A DNA stretch of 64,000 nt. It comes from Apoda limacodes (lineage: Eukaryota; Arthropoda; Insecta; Lepidoptera; Limacodidae). This document shows positions 1 to 11,251 of the stretch, piece by piece (the first letter of the stretch is position 1; each line of letters opens with the position of its first letter). The stretch covers positions 25,753,901 through 25,817,900 of the forward strand of contig OX291549.1 of assembly GCA_946406115.1 (NCBI GenBank), read 5' to 3'. The notes under the pieces were generated by a model, which was given only the letters and a program-made list of their open reading frames with translations, was not told the DNA's origin and did no database searches. The translations under genes and the position numbers were made by a program.

Positions 1-1020
1 GCGATAAGTCATGGACAGATAATGAATTATCTATCGCTTTGTTACAACTCCCCCCAAAAAGTGAGGATGGCCCTCCCATCAGTTTAACTAGAGTTACAAT
101 ACTTATATTCTAGGACATTGGTTAAACCGTAAAACAACAATAAGCAAAATATTTCTAATTCTTTAATCTCTTAGTTCTATTTTTTAAATTACCTTAAAAA
201 ACCCTTTAGTCATAAATTTTCGGTGACCTTAAATGATATTTATAACATGTTTAATTGTTAACTCACGCATAGGTGATAATTTGGATAAAGCATTTTTTAT
301 TCCTGCGTGACTGGCATTTCTGATCCTAAAAATAATAAATTAATGTATGCCTAATGTTAAGCCTTCGTTTTCTATAAAGGAACATAGGTACTCGCTTATA
401 GTACCCAAAAACCTCTTTTACATAGATACTAAAATAGTTCAAGAATGTAAATCTTATTTACGAACCTTATTTAACAACAAAAAAAATATCACCGTACGCA
501 CTGGCGTGACTTTGACCGTCACAGATGTTGCTAAGCTGATATGTGCTGAGTCGTCATTACGTCGCGTCGTCGCGGTTATTCGTCGATGCTGTGCATTCTT
601 TCTTCGTAACTTGCGTGATTTAAAATAACAACCTTTAGACATTCCTGGTAGCATATTCTTATTTATTGGTTTCTGTCTCGATCTTCAATTTTTTTTGAAT
701 TCTTCTTTTTATCATGTGTTTTTATTGTATTTATGATTTCTCATGAAGTGAATTTGTATCTAATATTGATATAAACCAAAAAAAAATTTGACTTTCTCCT
801 GACACAGCGAGGAAGTCTTGTGCATCCGCAATAATACGGATATTTACGGATATTTTATATGATTTCTCAAAAAAACTTGTTTGCAGCAATAATGAACTCT
901 AAAAAAGCTACTAAATGTTTTTTAGTTCATTTCGATAAGACTAATAGTTTAGGAAACATGCTTATTTATCGTGCATGACAAAATTTTTTTAGAAAAAGTT
1001 AGCCTTTTATTTCGATTAAC
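1..1020. other. AT-rich intergenic DNA, no gene seen
   Basis: No exon with splice signals, no recognisable protein and no clear repeat was found here on either strand. Short open frames around 350-650 overlap each other on both strands and look like chance. Confidence 0.6.
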
Positions 1021-1029
1021 CTACTTTAA

Positions 1030-2290
1030 AAAAAAAACGGGTTGCACTCCGAGAGTGGAAGGAAACCTTCTAGCTATTTACTTCCCATCACTTTGTATAC
1101 ATATTTATTTATTATAAATAATAATGTTTGTTTATTTACTTCTTTCACGTAGTATATTTGACATCTCAATCTTTCATAGAATTAAAATCCCATATTTACG
1201 ACTCATACGTCATATTTAATTGTAGGGAACCAATGTCCTTTACACACGATCGCGCTTAACATTCAAATATATTACAAGACAACTCATACGTCATATTTAA
1301 TTGTACAGAACCAATGTCCTTAACACACAATACGTGCTTAGCACTCAGATATGTAACAAGACATGTCTTGACCCATTGTATATTTTTGAGCAATATCCTA
1401 CCTATATATCTCAATAATAAAATAAGCTATATTAAACGTAATATATTACTATGCCACTACTACTATGGAACTGGCTCTCTATCCTATCACACTTCTTTAA
1501 CTCCTCTAACTTTCGACTATTTTTTTTGACGCAACCTAACATAATAAATAAAGATTTTCCTATAAAATAGATATATCTTCTATCCAGTGTAACGAAAGCT
1601 ATGCTCTACAATTACTTTTATCACACCTCGTATCGTATCGTATCACATTTTAACACGTGTAATCCGCACTTTCATTATTATTATAAATAGTAATGTTTGT
1701 TTATTTCCTCTTTTGACGTAGTATATTTTACATCCTTATTTGTCATGGAATTAAAATTCCACATCCAACCTCCCTTTACTACGCATAATCGTCATATACT
1801 AAAAATAAAAAACTAACATAATGTAAATAAATCTGACGCGAGTTCCGTCTTACGAATTTTTTATGAATTGTCCTTTTTTTAAGTTCACTTCAACACATAC
1901 AACCTCGATTTAACATTTTAACATGTGTTATCAGCACTTTGATCTTTTTATCAACCCAATTTCCTCTCTCTTTTTATTCGTCCTATAGATTGTAAAAATT
2001 TTTACCCATCACAAAAAATTGCACAACGCCGCTAAACACGTTTTCACTTTAAAATTATAATAGGCGTAGCATTATGGTTTCCGTCTGACGATCAGTCTGA
2101 CGCGAGTTTATCATTTATTACCCATCACAAAAACTAACCTAATGTAAATAATCTGATGTGAGTTCCGTCTTACGAATTTTCTATGAATTATCAATCAGGA
2201 CACGTGACCTGACGCGAGTTTAACATTTTTTACCCATACCAAAAAAAGTGCACAACGCCGCTAAAGAAGTTTTCATTTCAATAAAATTGC
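1030..2290 (+). repeat. Unclassified interspersed repeat, copy 1
   Basis: The segment shares long stretches, in reverse complement, with 52570-52935: the GGGTTGCA...CTCCG start, a T-rich block with TAATAATGTTTGTTTATT, GTAGTATATTTGACATC, and the motif in which 'gacgcgagtt' precedes TTTTTTACCCAT and GTGCACAACGC. Inside it, about 80 bp starting ACTCATACGTCATATTTAAT (near 1200 and again near 1280) is duplicated in tandem, and the TAATAATGTTTGTTTATT block recurs near 1690. No open frame of note is present, so it is probably non-autonomous. Class unknown. Confidence 0.6.
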
Positions 2291-2316
2291 ATTTATTATA
2301 TAGTGATATATTGATT

Positions 2317-2535
2317 GGTAGTACCCGAGGGGTAACGGTGTCTGCCTCCCATTCTAAGGGGCGAAGGTTCGAATCCTGTGTGTACCTACCAGTAAGAAGT
2401 TTTACAATTAAATTGAATATTCACACCACTGGCTTTTAGGTGAAGGAAAACATCGTCAGGTAAACTGCATTTGTCAAAAAGACGTATGTGAAGTCCACAA
2501 TCCACATTGGGCCCACGTGTAAGAGCCACACTGGT
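2317..2535 (+). mobile_element. tRNA-derived SINE
   Basis: A tRNA-like head with a B box GGTTCGAATCC (2366-2376) is followed by a body that closely matches the body of the element at 43990-44290 (CACACCACTGGCTTT..., then AAGTCCACAATCCACA.TGGGCCCA). The shared body following a pol III promoter marks it as a SINE rather than a tRNA gene. The head ends do not form a clean tRNA acceptor stem. Confidence 0.75.
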
Positions 2536-2539
2536 AAGA

Positions 2540-3520
2540 GTTTACAAATATTGAATTTAATAACAAAAATTTTTAGTAACATTTTCGTAAAATTGTTTAA
2601 AAAATTACACAAATTTACAAAAATTAAAAACTAATAAAGCGTTAATAACGTCCTATCTAACATTTATTTTTAAAAGGTGGCCAAATCGATATGATTATTT
2701 TACTGATCGTCTACTGTTTTAGTTTTAAGTTTATAATTTTAATTTTAAAATAATTAGGTATCTACGTTGTGTTTTGCTCTACGCCCCATATAGCCTGCCT
2801 CGTAAAACTTTTAAGTGTGCGTCTCGACGTTTCTTTGATATTCGAAATTCCTTCTCTCTGCTCAAGCTTTTGTATCTTCTTTTTTCCAGTGTTCGTAGTT
2901 TAAGAGTTTTCCTGATAATGGTCAATTATAAGGTGTATATATTTGGTCTACTGAGAAACGTGTTTTGCTGTAACAGAAGCCGCGAAGGAAAATGGCGCTG
3001 AAACGCCGAATAGAACCACCTTACTCTCCGAAGTCTTAGTTTTTGTCCAACAAAGCCTAGGCTTCATTGACCAGTAATTAGGACTTTCCCAGGAAGGTAC
3101 AACAGCGCCCTCAGTCCACAGATCTCCCTCCCGGTAGGGAGAGCTGTATTCTTCGCGGTCCTATTCAGGGATAAGTTTCCTGACTTTACTCTATAATTAA
3201 TCTACATTCAGAAATGATATCCGCTTAGCAACCAAAATAAATTCATTAGGTGTAAACAGCAGTGTTGTTCTACATAAGTATTGTTTATTTCGCATTAAAT
3301 GTTGTCTGCCCCGTGGCCCTGTGGTGTGATCCATAGACGCTGCGACTTAATTTGGCGGGCCTATGGTTCACATATCGCTACTTCCGTATTGAGTATTTTG
3401 GTTAGGAATTACATTTTTTTTTATGTTGTGACATCTGGTTCTCTCTGAAAAGGACCAATTGGTATGATAACTTTTTGTTTTGTTTGCAAAAATTAAAACA
3501 CATGCAATCTAATAGAGATA
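2540..3520. other. Intergenic DNA with one degraded SINE-like patch
   Basis: No gene is supported. Around 3310-3370 a GC-richer patch (CCCGTGGCCCTGTGGTGTGA ... CTATGGTTCACA) resembles a decayed tRNA-derived SINE head, but the boxes are poor. Confidence 0.4.
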
Positions 3521-3990
3521 AATGTCTCTTTTTTTCTATATATATATATATATATCCTGTGGTTAAAGCTTAAGTATTCGTTTTCGTAATAAAAAGAAAA
3601 TTGAAACTTAACCATAAGAATAAAAAAAGTACAAGTCACCGTTCATTCGGTAACGCTGATATATTTTGAAAAACAACAAAGTAAAAATAAATATGTTATG
3701 TCTTAGATATATTGAAAAGTGAAAAAATATCTATAAGAGAAATAGTACTTTATTTTTAGGGTTCCGTATAAATGTCTCTTTTTTCGATACATATATTTCC
3801 TATGGTTATAGATTAAGCATTCGTTTACGTAATAAAAAGAAAATTGAAACTTAACCATAAGAATAAAAAAAAAAATACAACTCACCATTCATTCATATAT
3901 TTTGTAAAACAACAAAGTAAAAAAAAATATGTTATGTCTTAAATATATTAAAATGTAAAATAAAATAGTACTTTATTTTAAGGGTTCCGT
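3521..3990. repeat. Tandem duplication of a unit of about 240 bp
   Basis: Two adjacent copies (about 3521-3766 and 3767-3990) share AAATGTCTCTTTTTT, then GTAATAAAAAGAAAATTGAA, AACAACAAAGTAAAAA, ATATGTTATGTCTTA and ATAGTACTTTATTTT, each ending in GGGTTCCGTA. The first copy holds a (TA)n run near 3538-3555. The second copy runs straight into the GGTTCCGTACC repeat family at 3981. Confidence 0.8.
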
Positions 3991-4105
3991 ACCCAAACCC
4001 TATTACTAAGGCTCCGGCTGTAACTCATGAACCGTGATAGTTAGACAGTTGAAATTTTCACAGAAGATATTTTTTTGTTGCCGCTATAACAACAAATATT
4101 AAAAA
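3981..4105 (+). repeat. Fragment of the GGTTCCGTACC repeat family
   Basis: It begins GGGTTCCGTACCCAAACCCT, continues TATTACTAAGGCTCC and ATGAACCGTGATAGTTAGAC, and ends in TTGCCGCTATAACAACAAAT. Other copies in this window lie at about 13780-14185 (minus), 14405-14800, 51930-52560, 53600-53700 and 58260-58440. No coding capacity is seen. The family looks like a non-autonomous transposable element; its class is not clear to me. Confidence 0.7.
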
Positions 4106-4725
4106 ACAGAATAAAATAAATATTTAAGAGGGCTCCCATACAACAAACGTGATTTTTTTGCTCAATTTTACTCGATATTGATAACGGCAACAGGAAGACG
4201 CTTAAAATATGCACAGAATATTTAGTTATATATTCACTTTTAAAAAATTTAGATTGTTATTAAGATACAAGTAAAGTGCTAATTGTAATTTACATCAGTA
4301 CTATTTTAAAGTTTAAATTCTAAGCTAAATCAAATAATATTTCAATTATACTCAACTTTGGTCCTTTTACTGTCTCGGCTTACGATGTCACTGACACTCA
4401 CGATCTGATCGGGATTTTTAACGACCGATACTCACAGAGGTTAAAACGTGACTGACTGTCCCGCTCGCGTTGTCGCCCGCGCTGCTAGCTATACTAAAAC
4501 AGGCTCAAGGAACATATTAATATTTACACGACTCTATTGTGTAAACAATAGGGTCGAGTTTCATTCAACTATCCCTGTCTAGCCTGCCGGCAACGAGATG
4601 GTTCCAGACAACAGATAACAGAATAAAATAAATATTTAAGGGGGCTCCCATACAACAAACGTGATTTTTTTGCTCAATTTTGCTCGATATTGATAACGGC
4701 AACAGATAGACGCCTAAAATATTTA
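4090..4725. repeat. Pair of direct repeats of about 105 bp
   Basis: The block ACAGAATAAAATAAATATTT ... CTCCCATACAACAAACGTGA ... GATATTGATAACGGCAACAG occurs at about 4105-4210 and again at about 4617-4720, nearly identical. They enclose about 400 bp and the second copy abuts the mariner remnant. The block itself belongs to the GGTTCCGTACC family (compare 13855-14000 on the minus strand). Confidence 0.75.
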
Positions 4726-5350
4726 GTTATCATGCATAAACTGTATTTGTGGCATATCAGCTAATGGATAAACACACCGCGCTGTTGGCAACATAATCTC
4801 GTCTAACACTTCCACATAATGTGAAGCTCTAGCGCGCCCTGCTATCGAGATTAATTCACCAGGACCAGCCGCAGTCATCCACCCCCACATATTTAGTGAT
4901 ATCCGTCCAGATTCCATATTTGGGACAACATTTTGTTCTGCATAACGGGTTCTATTTCTGCGCCACAAATGAAGCCTCCCGTTTTCAGATGATACGAACG
5001 ACTTCTCATCGGTGAATAATGTGTGCTCCCAGTCAAAATCTAAATATTACCTTGCTAACAACAATCTATTAAGTATATGGGTATTAGTAAAATATGGTTT
5101 TTTAGCTGGCTTTCTATGATGCAATCCTTCAATATGCAGAGCTCGACAAACTGTGTGTGTAGATGTATGAAACATGTGTCCAAACACAGCAGTCGGTATG
5201 AAACCATTGTTCTCGTGTTTTTCCACCATGAATCTTCTTTGAGTCGCAACGACGTGCCGCGGGCGTCCACTTCGAGGTCGAGTTGATAAACTCCCCTCCT
5301 CTTGGTTGCGCGAGACCCAACGCTTAACGGTAATCCACTAGAAACCAAAT
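4723..5350 (-). pseudogene. Tc1/mariner transposase remnant
   Basis: Reading the minus strand, a helix-turn-helix part around 5290-5050 carries the pattern HIEGLHHRKPAKKPYFTN, which fits the second DNA-binding helix region and the RxPAKKP signature of Tc1-like transposases. After a frameshift, 5040-4723 reads HTLFTDEKSFVSSENGRLHL, then WRRNRTRYAEQN, SLNMWGWMTAAGPGEL and finally MHDN. The TDEKSF and MHDN segments would carry catalytic acidic residues of the DDE/D domain. The frame is broken at least once and the C-terminal end is missing, so the copy is dead. No flanking inverted repeats were found by eye. Confidence 0.85.
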
Positions 5351-6415
5351 AGCCAGATTAAAATAAACATTTTTCTTTATTTCTTTAAAGTGTGTGAGTG
5401 ACTACGCCTCGCTGCCATTCTATTTTGTTTTGAAATTCAATATGCAGTTCTGCAACTGACCGTACATAAATCTATTAATAAATTGTATTTACGAACCTTA
5501 CGATCATTTTCAATTATTTTCCCCTGAGTAATTAGTCTCGACAATTTATCTTTAGTTTTTACATTGTTCCAAGCAAAAATGTGCATTTTAGAGAATGGTT
5601 CCGACCGGTGGTTAAGTTGTAAAATTTATTGACGCTTCCAGTTTATTCTAAGCTTTCTCCAACAAGCCGCCCATGGCTAATGGTTTTCTAAATTTCAACA
5701 TTTTGTAAGTTTTAAATAGCCGCTAATAAATAATGAACCTTAAAAATTAAGTTCTATACGGCCCGTTACAGGCTTCTTGATAGCTGCGGTAACAGTTCCG
5801 TGTCTAACACAACACCTAACACAGAAAAAAAATTCAAAGAAAAATTAACATTGTTTGTTACATAAAAACACGTAAATTTATTTATTCATCTATAATAGAC
5901 AATCATAAACACTTACATCTTATTGATTAATTTAAGGAATTAGCTTATCTGAAGAGAAATATTTCAAGAGATTACAAAAAAACTTCAATTAATACAAATT
6001 ATATTTGAACGTAAGTTAATAACTAAAATTATGTTTGTATACATATAATGTATGTAAGAGGTAGCAACAGGCGTAATTATTGCCCATTTTAGAGACCGTC
6101 TTTTTCATATTACAACACGGACGTGATCAACGCTTCAAATGCAGAACTTTTACCGTGTCAGTTGGGCCTTTTCCGTGCATTACCAAGTTTGGCACGGCAG
6201 GGAATAGACAAATGCAGGAATGCAAATGCATTTCGTCAACCTAAAATAGGTTAAAAACACTGTTATCAGATCTACCAATATGCCCACATCGGAAGGAGCG
6301 GACCGTTAAGAAAACGACACAATAAAAGAGCATTAGAATAGGAAAGTAATAAAAATTCAAGGAGAACAAAAACATGGATCCACATTCAGAAAACTGTAGT
6401 GTATATATATAACTA
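5351..6415. other. Intergenic DNA, nothing recognised
   Basis: AT-rich sequence with no exon, repeat or RNA gene that I can support. Confidence 0.5.
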
Positions 6416-6419
6416 TAGT

Positions 6420-7270
6420 GTGAGCAATCAGTAGGTAGGTACACTATTTTAACTAGCATTGAAATGAGTCCCGTCTGCTTATATATAAATATTTAGTATG
6501 TTTACATTTCTGTTCAGTTCTGTATTTTTTTGCATTTTTATTTAGTATGTTTCTGCAGTTGGGTATTTTACTATTTATTTATTTATTTTTTAATTCTTGC
6601 TTAGAATCACCTTTTAAAATTCTTTATTTTTATAACCCACTCGATAGGTTTTGAATAGAAAAGATTTTTCATGCCTCGCAATTTGGCGCCAAAAAACCGC
6701 CAAAACCAAGATTGTCAGGCGGACACCTCCAATAACACGATCCTCAAATAAACTATAAGCAGTCGGGACACATTTTTAGGTAAATCCCATAGTGTGAGCG
6801 ATCAGTAGATAGGTACACTATTTGAACTTGCATTTAAATGAGTCCTGTCTGCTTATAGTTAAATATTTAGTATTTTTTAATTTCTGTTTAGCTCATAATG
6901 TTTCCGCAGTCGGGTTTCTTTACTATTTATTTATATTTTTATTATTTACAGCTTTTAAGTGTAATTTTTTTCCAATTTTTCCTTGAAATCACCTTTTAAA
7001 ATTGTTTATTTTGCTACCCCACTCGATAGGTCTTGAAAAGAAAAGATTTTCCATGCCACGAAATTTAGTGCCAAAAATCCGCCATTTTGATTTCCAGTAA
7101 TATAAATATAGCTTATGGCACTCTAGTAGTCAAGACGAATCTAACCCGTCTAAATAATATTAAAATCGTTTTAGCCGTTTAGTAGTTACGAGGGAACATA
7201 GAGTCGGACATACATACAGGTCAAACACATAACCCTCTTTTTGGGCTTTGCCGCAAACGGGTAAAAACAA
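6420..7270 (+). repeat. Interspersed repeat with two nested partial copies
   Basis: Two related stretches (about 6415-6735 and 6785-7265) share GTGTGAGCAATCAGTAGGTA, TGAGTCC.GTCTGCTTATA, CCCACTCGATAGGT.TTGAA and CATGCC.CGAAATTT. The second ends GGTCAAACACATAACCCTCT TTTTGGGCTTTGCCGCAAACG. The same family is present in reverse complement at 15035-15470, inside an intron of the lectin gene. No coding sequence is seen. Confidence 0.8.
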
Positions 7271-7604
7271 TGAGCATGAGAACCCCGTTAAATATTTATT
7301 TATTTAAACTTTATATTATTTATTAAGTAATCCACCATTACAACATCCACTTCGAACTAAGAAATGGAGTCTTGAAGTTTTTGCATTGAGGTGTCTCTTA
7401 AAAAGCTTGCGAACACTAAGAGAGGATTTTGCAAAATTCATACCCTAATGGGGTCAAATGGGTAATATTTTTGTTGGTTTGTATTTAAAAATTAAGATTG
7501 AAGTGTTTGTTGACAATTACGATATTTTTGTTGGTTAAAATTTAAAAGATTTCTTTTAAAAAAAGGTTCACGCGAGCAAAATCGTGAGATTAAGCTAGTT
7601 ATTC

Positions 7605-7785
7605 CATAATATTACTATTAATACATAAAACTATTACTATTAATACTATATTATTACTATTAATACATAAAACTATTACTATTAATACTATATTATTACT
7701 ATTAATACATAAATATTACTACTAATACATAAATATTACTATTAATACATAAATATTACTATTAATACATAATATTATTACATAA
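7605..7785. repeat. Minisatellite of ATTACTATTAATACATAA type
   Basis: About ten imperfect tandem copies of an 18- to 20-bp unit, immediately upstream of the orphan lectin exon. The first units alternate with a slightly longer form containing an extra ACTATATT. Confidence 0.85.
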
Positions 7786-7862
7786 TACGCTATTTATATT
7801 TAATCATTAGGTTTAGTGCGACTTGTCTGAAATTAAATTCATAAAGGTTTGATGGTTTACAG

Positions 7863-8023
7863 ATCAAACTTTAGAGGAAGCTGGGTACAATCAATGGGCA
7901 GCAAATGAACCTAACAACTACAGAGATAAAGAATATTGCGGATCCATCTTCAGAAATGACGGGAAATTTAATGACGTCAATTGCATGGATCGGTACGCAT
8001 TCGTTTGTGAAAAGGAAGTATGA
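7863..8023 (+). CDS. C-type lectin, orphan terminal exon (copy A)
   Basis: The exon follows a good acceptor (GGTTTACAG, AG at 7861-7862) in phase 1 and encodes the last part of a carbohydrate-recognition domain: QTLEEAGYNQWAANEPNNY, EYCGSIFRNDGKFNDVNC, YAFVCEKEV, stop TGA at 8021. The EPN motif, the two cysteines and the FND (in place of WND) motif are the calcium and sugar site of mannose-type C-type lectins. It is very close to the terminal exon of the lectin gene at 16529-16701. No upstream exon for it was found in the 7.8 kb before it, so it is either a remnant or its 5-prime exons lie outside the window. Confidence 0.8.
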
Positions 8024-8046
8024 ACATTACTTATACTTATATAAAT

Positions 8047-8052
8047 AATAAA
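8047..8052 (+). promoter_or_regulatory. Poly(A) signal AATAAA
   Basis: AATAAA lies 24 bases after the stop codon of the orphan lectin exon, a normal distance for an insect 3-prime end. Confidence 0.5.
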
Positions 8053-8384
8053 TGTTTTTAGTGCTTTTGCATTTTTTTTGAACGTGAGTAAACTGCCTGA
8101 GGGTGCAGCTGCAACTGTGTAAATTTAGCTGCTTAGGAGCCAGTATTCCCTAAACTACAATTTTTTGGCAACGAATTTTTTTAGATCTACTTTGTAAATT
8201 TGTCTAAAATTGAAATAGAATTACCGTATTCTAAGAGGTTTAACTCAATTCCTCCCAAAAATGACAACTTACATAATGTAGGGTCCTTAGGGCAACATCG
8301 GGTCTTCCTTTTTTGAGTCATTTATATTTTATAGAGTTGCGCTGACTAGAGCGTCGAAAGAGGCTCAACTATTACTTTATCATC

Positions 8385-8890
8385 CTAAATATGCTGGTGT
8401 GCCAATTTGACCCAGTTTCGGAGATAATGCCGTTTTTAGTTTGACGGCTCTCATTATAAATAAAGATCTTGATTACATTTATCACTTCTCTAAAGAAACT
8501 ACTAGTCTACAATTAATAGTTTCAGAGATAATTCCGTTTTTTAGTTTGACAGCTGTCATCTGAAATAAAGATCTTAATGAGATCTATCACTTTTGTAAGG
8601 AAACTACTAGTCTAAGATCAATAGTTAAGAAGATAAAGCCGTTTCTATTTTGACTGCTGTCCAATCCAAAATTAAGATCCTGATAAGATCTATCATTTCT
8701 GTATGGAAACTACTAGACTACGATCAAAACTTACGAAGATAAAGCCGTTTCTAGATTGACAGCTGTCATCCGAAATAAAGATCTTGATGAGATCTATTAC
8801 TTATGTCAAGAAACTACTAGTCTACGATCAAAATTTACGGAGATAAAGCCGTTTCTAGTTTGACAGCTGTCATCCGAAATCAAAATTTTG
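8385..8890 (+). repeat. Satellite array, unit about 105 bp
   Basis: Roughly five diverged tandem units. The phrase GAAACTACTAG recurs at about 8495, 8600, 8706 and 8810, giving a period near 105 bp. Each unit carries GACAGCTGTCATCCGAAAT, AAAGATCTTGATGAGATCTA and GAGATAAAGCCGTTTCTA. The same unit forms a second array in reverse complement at 41640-42220. Confidence 0.9.
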
Positions 8891-8997
8891 ATGATCAATC
8901 ACTTTTAAAGTAAAATTTACAAATAAGCCGTGGGAGTAATGCGACTGTTTACGAGCAAGTGTGATAATAAACTATAAATGTTCTTGTTACAGTCCTA

Positions 8998-9087
8998 CCG
9001 GTAGAACCAGGGACAATTGCCTTTGGTTACTACCAGTCGAACTACGCAGTAGGACCACTAGCAAAGAATGACAAATGGAGCTCATGA
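8998..9087 (+). other. Exon-like fragment of unknown protein (copy 1)
   Basis: After an acceptor-like TTCTTGTTACAG (ending near 8990) the frame reads LPVEPGTIAFGYYQSNY, then AVGPLAKNDKWSS and a stop at 9085-9087. The acceptor, the balanced amino-acid composition and a weak resemblance to a second fragment at 26758-26815 (LAVPVGKSYYGYFKS) suggest the 3-prime exon of a small gene family. I do not recognise the protein, and chance similarity is possible. Confidence 0.25.
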
Positions 9088-9399
9088 ATTTTTTTTTAAA
9101 TAAAAATTTAAAAAAAAACTTAAATTTTCATTTGAGTAAGTAAACCCGAACAAAACACTTGTATTTTGTTCAATGGAGCTAGTGTGATAGATATTCATCG
9201 TTGGAGTAAGTGATACCACTATTTGATGGTGGTGTCATGGGGACTAAAAAATCCCCTTGACACTACTAGTGGTGCAAGCCGGTTGTGGCACGAGTTCTAA
9301 AGAGCTGCTAATACCTATTTTGTTAGATAGAGAGATGAGAAAGAGAGCATTTTATATGTTAGATAGACAGACTCGACAGATAGCGAGGCTTAGTAATAA

Positions 9400-9730
9400 G
9401 GTTCTGTTGGCACCCTTTGGGTACGCAACCCCAGAAGATGATGAAGATGTCAACAGTAAGGATCCTTATGCTGTTGCAGCTAGTGAGGGTTGTTTTCTAG
9501 AATTGTAGGATCTCATTGATTGGGATTTTCTTAGCAGTGAACGAGCAGAATTGTGTCTTCGTAGGGTTGAATGGGGCCAAGTTTTCCTGTCGCCAGTCAG
9601 ATATCTTGGACAGAGTGGTCTCAATTTGAGACACAAGTTCTCCACATTTATGTCTTCACAACGAAACAAGGGATGTATGCTGTTGATGGACAACATGTCA
9701 TTGATATGCAGTAGAAACAGCGTAAGGAGA
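9400..9730 (-). mobile_element. Jockey-type LINE reverse transcriptase fragment
   Basis: The minus strand reads [39 protein letters not shown] with a stop and frameshifts, matching the fuller copy at 36812-37111 ([36 protein letters not shown]). Past about 9450 it passes into GGTTCCGTACC-family sequence. Open frames on the plus strand here are shadows. Confidence 0.75.
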
Positions 9731-10360
9731 GAGCATAGAGCTTGGCAGCTCGTATGCGTCTGCCGGACAAAAAGCTAGCCACTCACTTGCACAAACCCTC
9801 GGGCACTCCGTAAGATGGCAACTTAGAAAGTTGGACCGACGAACGGAGGATGGAAGATGGAACGCCATTGCTATGTCTAGGCTATATGCCGATGCCTCCC
9901 CCTGACTAGCAGTAGCTAGTGCCCATCGGTGTTAGAAATACACTAGAAGGTCACCAGCTGAGCGACCGTGGTGAAAGCCATATTGACTGTCGCTGACCAG
10001 TCTTGCTTTTTTAGGTATCTTAGAAGCTGTGTGTTGATTACACGCTCAATCACCTTGGAAATATCTGATCTGTTGCCCGTTTTGCGCAACTGGTGCCGGT
10101 TTCCCATAAAGACGGAAATTGCTTAGTGTGATAGCGAAGTGCGAAGATGTACGCGAGTACAGGACACAATTCAGGACCACGCTATTTAAGCACCACTGCT
10201 GGTATACTGTCCGGCTCATTTTAACATGACATGGAAGCAGTAAAGAGAAAATAATATTTCTCTTCCGACCTCGGTGGTATATAAAAATGGTATTCATTAA
10301 CTGAGTTAATTGTTACGATCGTCGAAAAAGCACGCACGCAGGAAACAACCTATACCTTAA
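9731..10360. other. Intergenic DNA, nothing recognised
   Basis: No exon or clear repeat is seen in this stretch. Confidence 0.45.
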
Positions 10361-10364
10361 ACAC

Positions 10365-10960
10365 AACTTTTTCTACAAGGAGTAAAACAATACCTTAGTA
10401 CGCACCTCATTCTACAAGTAGTAAAACATACCTTAGAACGCAACTCTTTTTACCAGAGGTAAACAAAACCTTAGAACGCATCTCATTCTACAATGGGTAA
10501 AACAATATCTTAGAACGCAACTCATTCTACAAGGTGTACAACAATACCTTAGAACGCAAATTATTCTACAAGTGGTAAAGCAATAACTTAGAAAACAATT
10601 TACACAACAACGAGTAAAACAATACTTAGAACGCAACTCATTCTAGAAGGGGTAAAATAATATAATTATATTTTATATAATTATTCAAAACACAACTTAT
10701 TATACAAGGAGTAAAACAATACCTTAGAATGCAACTCATTCTACAAGGAGTTAAATAATACTTTAGTACGGAACTCATTTTACAAGGAGTAAAACGATAA
10801 TTTAGACGTAACTTATTTTACAAACAATACTTTAGAACGTACCTCGATATACAAGGTGTTACCATACATTAATACAAAAAAATATTATAAGAGGGCATAA
10901 AACAATACTTAAGAACACAACTCATTCTACAAGGTGTAAGACAATAATTAGACTTTAGAA
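10365..10960. repeat. Minisatellite, unit about 39 bp, upstream of the lectin promoter
   Basis: About 14 imperfect copies of a unit of the form ACGCAACTCATTCTACAAGG followed by AGTAAAACAATACCTTAGA. The array ends about 250 bases before the lectin start codon. A gap with (TTATATAA)-like sequence breaks it near 10665. Open frames in the array come only from its periodicity. Confidence 0.9.
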
Positions 10961-11150
10961 CGCAACCAATGTTGAAAAACCCAAGGTTCAATGAACAGTT
11001 AATAAATAAATACTACGATATGTTGTTTACAGATTAAGTTGATTTTTGACCTAGAAAATATATCTTGAATGTATATGATATAAAAATTCATTCTGGACTA
11101 ACCAGACGTATTTTCCTATCAGTTGATGACGTAGGAAATTGTTGTTAACT

Positions 11151-11193
11151 TATAAGTTTAAATAAAGTTGCAAATAATAACCACAGGTCAGTC
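11151..11193 (+). promoter_or_regulatory. Candidate core promoter of the lectin gene
   Basis: TATAAG (11151-11156) is followed by TCAGTC (11188-11193), a match to the arthropod initiator TCAGTY, and the start codon follows 17 bases after it. The TATA-to-initiator spacing of about 38 bases is slightly long, so the TATA assignment is less sure than the initiator. Confidence 0.4.
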
Positions 11194-11209
11194 TCAAAAG
11201 TGTTTCGAT

Positions 11210-11251
11210 ATGGAGCGATATGTGATATTTGTCATTTTAGCGTTCGTGTCT
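11210..11251 (+). CDS. Lectin exon 1, signal peptide
   Basis: ATG at 11210, 14 codons ending in phase 0 at a TCT|GTAAGT donor. The hydrophobic run YVIFVILAFVS is a signal-peptide core; the mature chain would start in exon 2 near RPLKQYR. Confidence 0.8.

Noticed and set aside
2317..2393. Possible functional tRNA gene
   Set aside because: A good B box is present but the head lacks a clean cloverleaf and is followed by the shared SINE body found again at 44 kb.
2774..3001. 75-codon open frame on the plus strand
   Set aside because: No splice context, no recognisable motif and no homologous copy in the window; composition fits chance.
9257..9508. 83-codon open frame on the plus strand
   Set aside because: It runs antisense through a jockey fragment and GGTTCCGTAC-family sequence; a shadow frame.
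10433..10636. Cysteine-rich repetitive open frame on the minus strand
   Set aside because: The frame follows the period of the 39-bp minisatellite (39 is a multiple of three), which alone creates the repeated peptide.
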